Source: an uncultured Oscillospiraceae bacterium
Lineage (GTDB): Bacteria; Bacillota; Clostridia; Oscillospirales; Oscillospiraceae
Direction of reading: 5' to 3'
Length of the DNA stretch: 64,000 bases
Assembly: GCA_944386845.1 (NCBI GenBank)
Contig: CALXCP010000003.1
Location: forward strand, 16,618 to 80,617
Shown here: positions 52,345 to 61,310 of the stretch, in pieces
Position numbering within the stretch: the stretch's first letter is position 1
Layout of the letters: the number at the start of each line of letters is the position of its first letter
Position numbers and translations under genes: made by a program
Notes under the pieces: model-generated
The model's database searches: none
What the model saw: the letters and a program-made list of their open reading frames with translations, nothing else
What the model was told of the DNA's origin: nothing

Positions 52345-52432
52345 CGCCATGCCCGGCATGGCGTGCGATGTCACGATACCGCGACAGCGAGCAGCCCCGC
52401 CGCTCGCCAGGATCTCCGGTGCCGCAAGCACC
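52345..52432 (-). promoter_or_regulatory. Structured 5' leader of the FAD-dependent gene (three hairpins)
   Basis: Between the putative promoter and the start codon the minus strand can form three consecutive stems: GGTGC/GCACC (52,418-52,432), GCGAGC/GCTCGC (52,387-52,407) and CGCCATGCC/GGCATGGCG (52,345-52,363). The last is a near-perfect palindrome ~35 bases before the ribosome-binding site. I do not recognise a known riboswitch class, and there is no U-tract. This part of the 522-bp gene-free stretch contains nothing else identifiable. Confidence 0.45.
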
Positions 52433-52457
52433 ATTTCGCGCCGTTGGCACGAAGACC

Positions 52458-52486
52458 GCTGATATTATATCACAGGGCGAAAAGCA
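52458..52486 (-). promoter_or_regulatory. Likely promoter of the FAD-dependent gene
   Basis: Minus strand -10 TATAAT within GATATAATATC (near 52,461-52,468); at 17 bases upstream lies TTTCCA, matching the -35 consensus at four of six positions. It diverges from the ribD promoter, whose -35 starts about 25 bases away. Confidence 0.6.
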
Positions 52487-52509
52487 TGGAAAGGGCGGAA
52501 AATTTCTTC

Positions 52510-52538
52510 TTGACGATTTCCAAATCGCGGTCTATACT
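52510..52538 (+). promoter_or_regulatory. Sigma-A-type promoter of the riboflavin operon
   Basis: -35 TTGACG (52,510-52,515), 17-base spacer, -10 TATACT (52,533-52,538), so transcription should begin near 52,545. The leader would be about 290 nt long and starts just before the FMN riboswitch. Confidence 0.88.
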
Positions 52539-52560
52539 TGGTACAGACAACTGGATATGG

Positions 52561-52669
52561 GTCTTCAGGGCAGGGTGCGATCCCCGACCGGCGGTATAGT
52601 CCGCGAGCGCGCAGGCGCATGACTTGGTGTGATTCCAAGACCGACAGTATAGTCTGGATGAGAGAAGAC
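52561..52669 (+). promoter_or_regulatory. FMN riboswitch (RFN element)
   Basis: The closing helix P1 is GTCTTC (52,561-52,566) pairing with GAAGAC (52,664-52,669). Conserved RFN blocks follow: AGGGCAGGGTG, then a TCCCCGACCGGCGGTA stretch, TAGTCCGCGAGCG, GACTTGGTGTGATTCC, AAGACCGACAGTATAGTC and TGGATGAGAGAA. It senses FMN and represses the following ribD-ribE-ribBA-ribH genes by premature termination. The expression platform is formed by the two hairpins downstream. Confidence 0.95.
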
Positions 52670-52713
52670 GAGATATGGCGGACCTTACAGGACCGCCTTG
52701 GAAAAGCTGAGAT

Positions 52714-52751
52714 GCCCTGGAATGAACATTCATTCCGGGGCTTTCCTTTTT
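52714..52751 (+). terminator. First riboswitch terminator
   Basis: GCCCTGGAATGA pairs with TCATTCCGGGGC (52,714-52,741; one T-G pair) over a 4-base loop, followed by TTTCCTTTTT. Located 45 bp after the riboswitch, the normal place for its FMN-controlled terminator. Confidence 0.88.
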
Positions 52752-52790
52752 CGGACGGCGGCTACCGCCCTTCCCCTCTCCCCTTTCATT

Positions 52791-52820
52791 GCCCTGGACC
52801 TGTGGTCCGGGGCATTTTTT
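52791..52820 (+). terminator. Second, tandem terminator before ribD
   Basis: GCCCTGGACC pairs with GGTCCGGGGC (52,791-52,813) over a 3-base loop, followed by ATTTTTT. It has the same outer stem (GCCCTGG / CCGGGGC) as the first terminator 50 bp earlier, and its U-tract ends 3 bp before the ribD ribosome-binding site. Confidence 0.85.
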
Positions 52821-52834
52821 GTGAGGTGACGAGC

Positions 52835-53938
52835 TTGAATGACGAGGGATATATGGCCCTGGCTCTGGAACTGGCAGCCCGGGGGGGCGGCCGCACCAGC
52901 CCCAACCCCATGGTGGGGGCGGTGATCGTGAAGAACGGCCAGGTCATCGGCCAGGGCTGGCACCGAAGGTGCGGCGGGCTCCACGCGGAGCGGGAGGCTC
53001 TGGCCGCCTGCACCGCTGACCCGGCGGGGGCGACGATGTATGTCACGCTGGAGCCCTGCTGCCACCAGGGGCGGCAGCCCCCCTGCACCGACGCCATCCT
53101 GGCGGCTAGCATCGCCCGGGTGGTCGTTGGCTCCGGCGACCCCAATCACCTGGTGGCGGGCAAGGGGCTGGCCGTCCTGCGGGAACACGGGGTCCGGGTG
53201 GACACTGGGGTGCTGAAGGGGGCCTGTGACGCTCTGAACCGGGTGTTCTTTCACTACATCCGCACCAGGCGGCCCTATGTGGTACTGAAATACGCCATGA
53301 CCCTGGACGGCAAGACCGCCACCCGCACCGGGGCCTCCCGGTGGATCACCGGCGAGGCGGCCCGCCGGCGGGTCCATGAGGACCGAAACCGCTACGCCGC
53401 CATCCTGGTGGGCATCGGCACGGTGCTGGCCGATGACCCCCTTCTCACCTGCCGGGTGGAGGGGGGGCGGGATCCCCTGCGGGTGGTGTGCGACTCCGCC
53501 CTGCGGCTGCCTCTGGATGCCGGTCTGGTGAAGACGGCCGGGCAGGTCCCTACGGTGGTGGCCGCCGCCCGGCCCAATCAGGAGAAGAAGGCCGCCCTGG
53601 AGGCGGCGGGCTGCCGGGTGTGGGACCTGCCCGGCCCCGACGGCAAGGTGGACCTGAACGCACTGCTGGACCGGCTGGGGGCGGAGGAGATCGACAGTGT
53701 GGTGGTAGAGGGGGGCGCGACGGTGGCCGGGGCCTTCCTGGACGCCGGGCTGGTGCAGCACCTCCAGGTCTACATCGCCCCCAAGCTCTTCGGCGGGGCG
53801 GCCGCCCCCTCCCCTGTTGCCGGACTGGGGGCTGCGCTCCCCGCAGAGGCCTTGCGGCTGAGAGAGCTCACCGTCACCCGGCTGGGGGACGATATCCTGC
53901 TGGAAGGCGAGGTGAATGAGTCGTGTTCACAGGACTGA
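52835..53938 (+). CDS. ribD: Riboflavin biosynthesis protein RibD (deaminase/reductase)
   Basis: 367 residues from a TTG preceded by GAGGTGAC; the in-frame stretch upstream is riboswitch sequence and not coding. N-terminal deaminase: HAEREAL (H50, E52) and EPCCHQGRQPPC (C75, C84) bind zinc. C-terminal reductase (~150-367) with LKYAMTLDGKTATRTGASRWITG, LVGIGTVLADDPLLT and a VVEGGATVAGAFL end. Two successive steps from the GTP cyclohydrolase product. 16-bp overlap with ribE. Confidence 0.97.
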   Translation: MNDEGYMALALELAARGGGRTSPNPMVGAVIVKNGQVIGQGWHRRCGGLHAEREALAACTADPAGATMYVTLEPCCHQGRQPPCTDAILAASIARVVVGSGDPNHLVAGKGLAVLREHGVRVDTGVLKGACDALNRVFFHYIRTRRPYVVLKYAMTLDGKTATRTGASRWITGEAARRRVHEDRNRYAAILVGIGTVLADDPLLTCRVEGGRDPLRVVCDSALRLPLDAGLVKTAGQVPTVVAAARPNQEKKAALEAAGCRVWDLPGPDGKVDLNALLDRLGAEEIDSVVVEGGATVAGAFLDAGLVQHLQVYIAPKLFGGAAAPSPVAGLGAALPAEALRLRELTVTRLGDDILLEGEVNESCSQD

Positions 53939-54570
53939 TCGAGGAGGTCGGCATCCTTCGGGCAGTGCGCCGGGGGGCCCATTCGTCGGTACTCTCCATC
54001 GGGACCAGGGCCATCCTGGACGATCTGAAGGTGGGGGACAGCGTGGCGGTCAACGGGGTGTGCCTCACCGCCACGACGGTGGACGCCGGCGGCTTCACCG
54101 CCGACGTGATGCACGAGACCCTGCGCCGCTCCTCCCTGTCCGCCCTTGCCCCGGGCAGCCCGGTAAACCTGGAGCGGGCCATGGCGGCGGACGGCCGCTT
54201 CGGGGGGCACATCGTCTCCGGCCACATCGACGGCACCGGCGCCATCACCGCCAAACGCCGGGATGACAATGCCGTGTGGTATACGGTGGCCGCCTCCCCC
54301 TCCCTGCTGCGGTACATCGTGGAGAAGGGCTCCATCGCCATAGACGGCATCAGCCTGACGGTGGCGGAGATCACGGAGCGGGACTTCTCCGTCTCCGTCA
54401 TCCCCCACACCGCCGCTGTTACCATCCTGGGTGGCAAGGGGACGGGGGACGTGGTGAATCTGGAGACCGACATCATCGGCAAATATGTGGAAAAACTGCT
54501 CCGGCCCAGGGAGGAGCCCGCCCCGGCGGGTGGCCTGACTCTGGAGTTCCTGGCGCAAAACGGCTTTTAA
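53923..54570 (+). CDS. ribE: Riboflavin synthase alpha chain
   Basis: Dismutates two 6,7-dimethyl-8-ribityllumazines to riboflavin. 215 residues with the two homologous barrel halves: MFTGLIEEVG... VGDSVAVNGVCLTAT and the second FGGHIVSGHIDGTG ... IAIDGISLTV. Start is GTG inside the ribD end. Coupled with ribD. Confidence 0.97.
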   Translation: MFTGLIEEVGILRAVRRGAHSSVLSIGTRAILDDLKVGDSVAVNGVCLTATTVDAGGFTADVMHETLRRSSLSALAPGSPVNLERAMAADGRFGGHIVSGHIDGTGAITAKRRDDNAVWYTVAASPSLLRYIVEKGSIAIDGISLTVAEITERDFSVSVIPHTAAVTILGGKGTGDVVNLETDIIGKYVEKLLRPREEPAPAGGLTLEFLAQNGF

Positions 54571-54585
54571 GGAGGAGAGAGAAGC

Positions 54586-55785
54586 ATGTTTCAGTACAGC
54601 ACCATTGAGGAGGCGCTGGAGGAGCTGCGGCAGGGTCGGATGATCCTCTGCACCGACGACCCGGACCGGGAGAACGAGGGGGACCTGATCTGCGCGGCCC
54701 AGAGCGTCACCACGGAGCAGGTCAACTTCATGGCCACCCACGGCAAGGGACTCATCTGTATGCCCATGTCCCTGGAGTTCATCCAGAAGCTCCAGTTCCC
54801 CCAGATGGTCTCCCATAACACGGACAACCACGAGACCGCCTTCACCGTCTCCATCGACCATGTGTCCACCACCACCGGCATCTCTGCCGAGGAACGGGCG
54901 ATCACCGCCCGGGCCTGCACCGCCGATGATGCCCGTCCCGATGATTTCCGCCGCCCGGGGCACATGTTCCCCCTGCTGGCCCGGCCCAACGGCGTGCTGG
55001 AGCGCAGCGGCCACACCGAGGCCACGGTGGACCTGCTGCGGCTGGCGGGGCTGAAAACCTGCGGGCTGTGCTGCGAGATCATGGGGGACGACGGCACCAT
55101 GATGCGTACCACCCAGCTCCAGGAGAAGGCCAGGGAGTGGGACCTGAAGTTCATCACCATTCGGGACCTGCAAGCCTACCGCAAGCGGCATGAGAAGCTG
55201 GTGGAGCAGGTAGCGGTCACCCGCATGCCCACCAAGTACGGCGCCTTCATTGCCTACGGTTACCGCGACCGGCTCAGCGGGGAGCACCATGTGGCCCTGG
55301 TGAAGGGGGACCTGGGAGACGGGCATAACGTGCTGTGCCGGGTCCACTCCGAGTGTCTCACCGGGGACGCCTTCGGCTCCCTGCGCTGCGACTGCGGGCA
55401 GCAGTTGGCGGCGGCCATGACCCAGATCCACCGGGAGGGACGGGGGGTGCTCCTGTACATGCGGCAGGAGGGGCGGGGCATCGGTCTGCTGAACAAGCTG
55501 CGAGCCTACGAGCTCCAGGACCAGGGGCTGGATACTCTGGACGCCAACCTGGCCCTGGGCTTCGCCGGGGATCTGCGGGAGTACTACATCGGGGCCCAGA
55601 TCCTCCGGGACCTGGGCGTGCGCACCATGCGCCTGCTCACCAACAACCCGGACAAGGTGTACCAGCTGGCCGACTTCGGCCTGACCATCACGGAACGGGT
55701 GCCCATCCAGATGGAGGCCAACGACATCGACCGGTTCTATCTCCAGACCAAGCAGCGCCGCATGGGGCATATTTTGAACTATTAA
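54586..55785 (+). CDS. ribBA: Bifunctional 3,4-dihydroxy-2-butanone-4-phosphate synthase / GTP cyclohydrolase II
   Basis: 399 residues. N-terminal RibB (~1-205) with [18 protein letters not shown] (acidic loop) and [14 protein letters not shown]-terminal RibA (~206-399) has the zinc cysteines in [18 protein letters not shown] and [20 protein letters not shown]. It provides both precursors for riboflavin. ATG start with AAGGAGGAGA upstream, 15 bp after ribE. Confidence 0.98.
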   Translation: MFQYSTIEEALEELRQGRMILCTDDPDRENEGDLICAAQSVTTEQVNFMATHGKGLICMPMSLEFIQKLQFPQMVSHNTDNHETAFTVSIDHVSTTTGISAEERAITARACTADDARPDDFRRPGHMFPLLARPNGVLERSGHTEATVDLLRLAGLKTCGLCCEIMGDDGTMMRTTQLQEKAREWDLKFITIRDLQAYRKRHEKLVEQVAVTRMPTKYGAFIAYGYRDRLSGEHHVALVKGDLGDGHNVLCRVHSECLTGDAFGSLRCDCGQQLAAAMTQIHREGRGVLLYMRQEGRGIGLLNKLRAYELQDQGLDTLDANLALGFAGDLREYYIGAQILRDLGVRTMRLLTNNPDKVYQLADFGLTITERVPIQMEANDIDRFYLQTKQRRMGHILNY

Positions 55786-55806
55786 AACGACAGGAGGAGT
55801 TTCATC

Positions 55807-56274
<468 letters not shown>

Positions 56275-56294
56275 GCTCCAGAGGCAGACAGAAC

Positions 56295-56330
56295 GACGCC
56301 GCGGCGGGTATGGATACCCGCCGCGGCGTC
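56295..56330. terminator. Convergent terminator between rib and his operons
   Basis: Perfect 17-bp stem (56,295-56,311 with 56,314-56,330, starting GACGCCGCGGCGGG) and a 2-base central spacer. On the plus strand it is followed by GGTTTCTTCTGTT, a broken U-tract. It is 20 bp after ribH and 12 bp before the hisE stop on the opposite strand, so it may serve both operons. Confidence 0.8.
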
Positions 56331-56342
56331 GGTTTCTTCTGT

Positions 56343-56672
56343 TCAGCTCTCGTGGTCGCTGACGTGGAACTGCTTGAGGTTGCCGATTTTTTGGCTTCGG
56401 CGGTCCAGCTCGGCCAGCACGTCGCTCAGGGGGATGCCCTGGTCGGCCATCAGCACGGTCAGGTGGTAGATCAGGTCGCAGATCTCCCCCACCGTTTCCT
56501 CCCGGACGCCGTTCTTGGCGGCGATGATGGTCTCGGCGCTCTCCTCCCCTACCTTCTTGCAGATCTTGTCCAGTCCCTTGTCGAAGAGATAGCAGGTGTA
56601 GGACCCCTCCTGAGGGTGGGCCCGGCGGTCCTCCACCACCTCGTACAGCCTGGTCCAGGTGTCGTTGCTCAT
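56343..56672 (-). CDS. hisE: Phosphoribosyl-ATP pyrophosphatase
   Basis: 109-residue MazG-like pyrophosphatase, second step of histidine synthesis. SYTCYLFDKGLDKICKKVGEESAETIIAAKN and the following ETVGEICDLIYHLTVLM carry the acidic metal sites. The ATG overlaps the hisI stop (ATGA). hisI and hisE are separate genes here rather than a fused hisIE. Last gene of the operon. Confidence 0.96.
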   Translation of the reverse strand: MSNDTWTRLYEVVEDRRAHPQEGSYTCYLFDKGLDKICKKVGEESAETIIAAKNGVREETVGEICDLIYHLTVLMADQGIPLSDVLAELDRRSQKIGNLKQFHVSDHES

Positions 56673-57007
56673 GTCTCTTCCTCCCTCCAGATCTCCCGGA
56701 AAAAGCAGCTCTTCTCCCCTGTGTGGCAGGTGGGCCCGTCGGGGCGGCAGACATACAGCAGGGTGTCGGTGTCGCAGTCGGTGACCACCCGCTTCACGTG
56801 GAGGAAGTGGCCGCTGCTCTCCCCCTTGTTCCACAGCTTCTGCCGGCTCCGGGACCAGAACCAGGCGGTCCCGGTCGCCAGGGTCAGCTCCACCGCCTCC
56901 CGGTTGGTGAAGCCCAGCATCAGCACCACCCCGGTGCCCTCCTCCTGGATGATCACCGGGATGAGGTCTGATTTCTGAAACAGCAGATCCAGATCAAATG
57001 TCCCCAT
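56669..57007 (-). CDS. hisI: Phosphoribosyl-AMP cyclohydrolase
   Basis: 112-residue zinc and magnesium hydrolase, third step of histidine synthesis. Motifs: MLGFTNREAVELTLATG, WFWSRSRQKLWNKGESSGH, the metal-binding VTDCDTDTLLY and the two zinc cysteines in CRPDGPTCHTG. 13 bp after hisF and overlapping hisE. Confidence 0.97.
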   Translation of the reverse strand: MGTFDLDLLFQKSDLIPVIIQEEGTGVVLMLGFTNREAVELTLATGTAWFWSRSRQKLWNKGESSGHFLHVKRVVTDCDTDTLLYVCRPDGPTCHTGEKSCFFREIWREEET

Positions 57008-57020
57008 GTCCGCTCCCCTC

Positions 57021-57776
57021 TCACCGCACCGGGATGTCCTGCCCCCGGAGATAGTCCTTCACCTCCGGCACCGTCAGCTCTCCGAAGTGGAACAGGCTGG
57101 CGGCCAAGGCGGCGTCGCAGTCCGTCTCCCGGAACACCCGGGCGAAGTGCTCCAGCGACCCGCCCCCCCCGGAGGCGATCACCGGGATGGTCACCGCCGC
57201 CGTCACCGCCGCCGTCATGGCCAGGTCAAAGCCCGCCTTGGTTCCGTCGGCGTCCATGGAGGTGAGCAGGATCTCCCCCGCCCCCCGGCGCTGGCCCTCC
57301 CGGGCCCACTCCACGGCGTCCAGCCCGGTGGGGGTGCGGCCTCCGGCGGTGACCACCTCATACCAGCCCTCCGGGCGCTTCCGGGCGTCGATGGCCAGCA
57401 CCACGCACTGGGAGCCGAACCGCTCCGCCGCCCGGGAGATGAGGCCGGGGTCCTTCACCGCCGCCGAGTTCACCGAGATCTTGTCCGCCCCCGCCCGGAG
57501 CAGCCGCCGGAAGTCCTCCAGGGTGCGGATGCCGCCCCCCACAGTGAGGGGGACGAACACCTGCTCCGCCGTCCGCTCCACCACGTCGGCCACGGTGTCC
57601 CGGGCGTCGCTGGTGGCGGTGATGTCCAGGAAAACGATCTCGTCCGCCCCCTGGTCGGAGTAGTACTTGGCCAGCTCCACCGGGTCGCCGGCGTCCCGGA
57701 TGTTGACGAAGTTGACCCCCTTCACCACCCGGCCGTCCCGCACGTCCAGGCAGGGGATGATCCGCTTGGCTAACAC
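57021..57776 (-). CDS. hisF: Imidazole glycerol phosphate synthase subunit HisF
   Basis: 251-residue beta/alpha barrel cyclase. Start GTG is within the hisA end (7-bp overlap) and gives [20 protein letters not shown] (catalytic D11). [26 protein letters not shown] and [15 protein letters not shown] are typical. HisH supplies ammonia, but hisH lies on the other side of the ltaS-like gene. Confidence 0.98.
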   Translation of the reverse strand: MLAKRIIPCLDVRDGRVVKGVNFVNIRDAGDPVELAKYYSDQGADEIVFLDITATSDARDTVADVVERTAEQVFVPLTVGGGIRTLEDFRRLLRAGADKISVNSAAVKDPGLISRAAERFGSQCVVLAIDARKRPEGWYEVVTAGGRTPTGLDAVEWAREGQRRGAGEILLTSMDADGTKAGFDLAMTAAVTAAVTIPVIASGGGGSLEHFARVFRETDCDAALAASLFHFGELTVPEVKDYLRGQDIPVR

Positions 57777-58492
57777 TGGGCTCCACCGTCCTTCACCGCC
57801 TGGGCCAGGTCGATGGTCCCGGCGTACCACGCCTTTCCGACGATGGCCCCCCAGACGCCCAGCTCCCGCAGGGCCACGATGTCCCCGTTGCAGGACACCC
57901 CGCCCGAGGCGGTCACCCGGCAGGATGTGCTCTCCAGCAGACGCTTCAGGCTTCCGACGGCGGGGCCCTGGAGCGTGCCGTCGGTGTCGATATCTGTAAA
58001 GATGATATGCTTCACACCGATTTGCTCCATCTGCCGGGCGAACTTCAGGTAGTCCAGCCCGGAGTCGTCCACCCAGCCGGCGGTGCGCACCCGTCCGTCC
58101 CTGGCGTCGATGCCCACGGCCACCCGGTCGGGGCCGTAGCGCTCCACCGCCCGGGCCACGAAGTCCGGATCGGTGACGGCCGCCGAGCCGATGACCGCCC
58201 GGTATGCTCCCAGGCCGAACACGGCCTCCAGGTCGTCCGGAGTGCGGATTCCGCCCCCCAGCTCCACCTTCAGGCCGGTCCCGGCCACCTGAGCCACGAT
58301 GTCCCCGTTCTTCCGGGCGCCCTCCCTGGCCCCGTCCAGATCCACCATGTGGATCTGCCGGGCGCCGGCCTCCTGAAAGGCCCGGGCCACGGCCAGGGGG
58401 TCGTCGGCCACCTGGTGCACCGTGTCAAAATCCCCCTTGTACAGCCGGACGACTTTCCCGTCCTTCAGGTCGATGGCTGGCAGTATGATCAT
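57770..58492 (-). CDS. hisA: ProFAR isomerase HisA
   Basis: 240-residue barrel isomerase. Start [20 protein letters not shown] (catalytic D8), [16 protein letters not shown], and [13 protein letters not shown] with the second catalytic aspartate. Length and order normal. Its start lies 11 bp after the ltaS-like stop. Confidence 0.97.
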   Translation of the reverse strand: MIILPAIDLKDGKVVRLYKGDFDTVHQVADDPLAVARAFQEAGARQIHMVDLDGAREGARKNGDIVAQVAGTGLKVELGGGIRTPDDLEAVFGLGAYRAVIGSAAVTDPDFVARAVERYGPDRVAVGIDARDGRVRTAGWVDDSGLDYLKFARQMEQIGVKHIIFTDIDTDGTLQGPAVGSLKRLLESTSCRVTASGGVSCNGDIVALRELGVWGAIVGKAWYAGTIDLAQAVKDGGAQC

Positions 58493-58503
58493 GCGCCGCC
58501 CCC

Positions 58504-60660
58504 CTATCCCTGGAATTGGTTGAACACGTAATCGTAAAAGTCGTTCTCCACGATGAGGTCCGTGCTGCCCAACTTATAGCTCACCAGCCGCTTCATGGTG
58601 GAAACATAGTCCTCCTGCTCCTGCTCCGTCATGGTGACACCGGGGGCGGGGGTGAACTCCTGGGTAAAGCGGTCGTAGAAGCCCCGGTCCGACTTCCAAC
58701 AGGTGGAGGAAAAGACCACCAGCCCCTCGCTGTCGGACAGGACGTCGCTGCCCGCCAGCATCCGGGAGTCGTACTCCAGACCCAGCAGGTTGGACACGGT
58801 GGGCAGGATGTCCACCTGGCAGCAGACCTTGTCCACCTCCACCGGCTCCTCCATGCTGGCCGACCACATGATGAGGCTGCTCTTGTACACGTCGAAGTCG
58901 ATGTTGGACTCCCGCAGGTACTCCAGGTCGTCCGAGCTGCCGAACTTCTTGCCCGTCAGCTCCTCCAGCACGTCCACGTCCGAGTAGGGGATGTGGTCGC
59001 CGGTGGCGATGATGAGGGTGTTGTCCAGCTTGCCCGCCTCTTCCAGGGCCTCCAGCAGGGCGGCCATGGCCCGGTCCACCTCGATGGCGGCCGCCGCCAC
59101 ATAGGCCTGGGTCTTCTCGCTGTAGGGCAGGTCGGACACCAGGTCCTTGTACTGGCTGGCCACCCGGTTCCAGCCGTAGGTGGTGTGGCCGCTGACGGTG
59201 AGGTAGTAGACGTGGAAGGGGGTGTCGCTGTGGATGTAGTCGTCCACGCTCACCTCCACCATATACTTGTCCCGCTGGGGCCACAGCCGGTCGGTGCCCG
59301 AGGCGTTCTCCTCGCAGTGGAGGTTGGCCGGGTCGTCGTTGTGGCCCTTGACATACTGCTTCCAGGTATAGCCCAGGTTGGTGTGGGAGGCGTTGCGGCC
59401 GTACATATCCTGGTTGTCGTGATAGCCGAAGAGCTGATAGCCCTCCCGGCCCAGCTGCTGGGCCAGGGAGAAATAGGCGTTGGTGCCCAGCTCACCGGTG
59501 CGGGTCATGGTGGCGGGGTTGCCGTTTTTGGGGTAGAGCCCCAGCAGGGTCTGGCACTCCCCGTTGGAGGTGCTGGTGAAGTGGAGGGCGGTGTAGTAAT
59601 TATTGAACACGAAGCCCTCATGGGCCATCTTCCACAGGGTGGGGGTGAGCTCGGGGTCCAGGGCGTAGCCGGAGAAGCCCTCCATCACGAACTGGATCAC
59701 GTTGTACCCCTCGAACATGCCGGTGTACTCGTTCTTGTTGGTGGGAGTGACGCTGTTGAAGTAGTTGGCCAGCCACTGGATGTCCTCGTTGCTGGTGCTC
59801 GCCGCCACCGCCTCCAGATCCACGTCCATCACGTTGGGAGAGGTGTCGATGACCGGGGTGGGGGTGGCGTTGGGCTCCTGGCTCTCCTCCGGCGGGTCGG
59901 TGGGCTGCCCGGTGGCGATCCCCGGCAGGTCGCCGAAGTCGTCGTCCAGCAGGTTGCCCGCCGGCACGAACTGGTGCTTCAGGTCCAGCCGGAGCATGGT
60001 CGCCAGCCCCAGCTGCTCCACCTGGTCGTCCAGGTTGGTGTCCACCCTGTACAGCTGGGCCGGGGTCAGGTCCCCGTTCCAGGGCAGGTGGACCACCCCC
60101 AGCCCCAGCAAGTGGAACACCACCATGGCCCCCACGATCACGCCGGCAAAGCGGACGTGCATTCTGGGGAACCAGAGCACCTGGTTCCCGAAGATGCACA
60201 CCAGCACAGCGGGCAGCAGCATCAGGAGGATGAGGGGGATGTTCGCGATCACCTTGGAGACGATGACGTCGGTATAGTCGGTCAGGTGATTGCCCGCCGC
60301 CATGCCCAGTGAGCTGAAGGAGTAGAAGTTCTGGAGGATCTTCTTGGCGATCATCTCCACGATGTAGAGTACCGACACCAGCACCGCCAGCACCTTCACC
60401 AGCACCCGGTTCACCTTCTGCTTGAAGGGCATGGTGACGGCGGTGAACAGGCAGCCCATGGACAGGGAAAACAGGAAATAGATGGGGGTATAGGCCAGGG
60501 ACATGCCCATGGCGATGTGGAGCACCAGCTCCAGGTAGAAAAACAGAAATGGGAAAAAAGCCAATCTGCCCACTCTCCGGGCAAGAACGGCCCTATCCGA
60601 ATCCGGCAGGCACCTGCGCCCTCGGTAGATCTCTCTCTTTCCCCGATGGCTTTGCTGCAT
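58504..60660 (-). CDS. Lipoteichoic acid synthase-like sulfatase (LtaS family)
   Basis: 718 residues, within or slightly above the LtaS range. The N-terminal ~200 residues carry several membrane segments (FFPFLFFYLELVLHIAMGMS and following; IVGAMVVFHLLGLGV). A Thr/Ser/Pro-rich linker follows (PTDPPEESQEPNATPTPV). The sulfatase domain has a metal Glu in VMEGFSGY (~323), the nucleophile region TSTSNGECQTLLGLYPK (~358) and TGDHIPYSD (~555). It would add glycerolphosphate units to a lipid anchor or modify an envelope glycan. Its gene sits between hisH and hisA, with AAGGAGC upstream of the ATG. Confidence 0.9.
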   Translation of the reverse strand: MQQSHRGKREIYRGRRCLPDSDRAVLARRVGRLAFFPFLFFYLELVLHIAMGMSLAYTPIYFLFSLSMGCLFTAVTMPFKQKVNRVLVKVLAVLVSVLYIVEMIAKKILQNFYSFSSLGMAAGNHLTDYTDVIVSKVIANIPLILLMLLPAVLVCIFGNQVLWFPRMHVRFAGVIVGAMVVFHLLGLGVVHLPWNGDLTPAQLYRVDTNLDDQVEQLGLATMLRLDLKHQFVPAGNLLDDDFGDLPGIATGQPTDPPEESQEPNATPTPVIDTSPNVMDVDLEAVAASTSNEDIQWLANYFNSVTPTNKNEYTGMFEGYNVIQFVMEGFSGYALDPELTPTLWKMAHEGFVFNNYYTALHFTSTSNGECQTLLGLYPKNGNPATMTRTGELGTNAYFSLAQQLGREGYQLFGYHDNQDMYGRNASHTNLGYTWKQYVKGHNDDPANLHCEENASGTDRLWPQRDKYMVEVSVDDYIHSDTPFHVYYLTVSGHTTYGWNRVASQYKDLVSDLPYSEKTQAYVAAAAIEVDRAMAALLEALEEAGKLDNTLIIATGDHIPYSDVDVLEELTGKKFGSSDDLEYLRESNIDFDVYKSSLIMWSASMEEPVEVDKVCCQVDILPTVSNLLGLEYDSRMLAGSDVLSDSEGLVVFSSTCWKSDRGFYDRFTQEFTPAPGVTMTEQEQEDYVSTMKRLVSYKLGSTDLIVENDFYDYVFNQFQG

Positions 60661-60704
60661 ATGACTTGTCAGCTCCTTTTTTCTCTCTGATCGTCCCGCC
60701 CGCT

Positions 60705-61310
60705 TCAGCACAGGGCGGCAAAATTCCGCAGGATCTGCAGTCCCGCCTCGCCGCTCTTCTCCGGGTGGAACTGGCAGCCGAACACCGTTCCGTTCTGCAC
60801 CGCCGCCGTCACCGGCCCGCCGTAGTCGGTCACCGCCGCCACGTCGCCGGGCCGGGCGGGCACGGCGCAGAAGGTGTGGACGAAGTAGACCCACGCCCCC
60901 TCGTCCAGCCCCCGGAACAGGGGGCACGGGTTGGGGAAGGTCAGGCTGTTCCACCCGATGTGGGGCAGCTTCAGCTCCGTCCGGATGCGCTCCACCCGGC
61001 CGGGGATGAGGCCCAGCCCCCGGCAGGGGCGCACCTCGGTCCCCTCGTCCAGCAGCAGCTGCATCCCCAGGCAGATACCCAGAATGGGCTTGCGCCCGGC
61101 CTGCGCCTTCACCGCCCGGTCCAGCCCGGTCTGCCGCAGGCGGTCGGCCGCGTCGGGAAAGGCGCCCACGCCGGGCAGGATGACGGCGTCGGCGCGCTCC
61201 AGCTCCCCGGCGTCCCCGGTGACCCGGGTGGACAGGCCCAGATAGGCCATGGCGTTGGCCACGCTCTTCAGGTTGCCCACGCCGTAGTCCACGATGGCGG
61301 TGTACCCCAT
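60705..61310 (-). CDS. hisH: Imidazole glycerol phosphate synthase subunit HisH
   Basis: 201-residue glutamine amidotransferase. Catalytic triad: GICLGMQLL (C80) and QFHPEKS (His and Glu, ~185). The start MGYTAIVDYGVGNLKS overlaps the hisB stop as TGATG. Provides ammonia to HisF; hisF is 3 kb away behind the ltaS-like gene. Confidence 0.97.
   Translation of the reverse strand: MGYTAIVDYGVGNLKSVANAMAYLGLSTRVTGDAGELERADAVILPGVGAFPDAADRLRQTGLDRAVKAQAGRKPILGICLGMQLLLDEGTEVRPCRGLGLIPGRVERIRTELKLPHIGWNSLTFPNPCPLFRGLDEGAWVYFVHTFCAVPARPGDVAAVTDYGGPVTAAVQNGTVFGCQFHPEKSGEAGLQILRNFAALC

Noticed and set aside
52538..52834. N-terminal extension of RibD through the leader
   Set aside because: The in-frame codons are the FMN riboswitch and terminators; family length and SD point to the TTG at 52,835.
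58516..60312. A 598-residue open frame on the plus strand opposite the LtaS-like gene
   Set aside because: Antisense shadow rich in Val, His and Gly; the minus-strand frame has membrane segments and sulfatase motifs.
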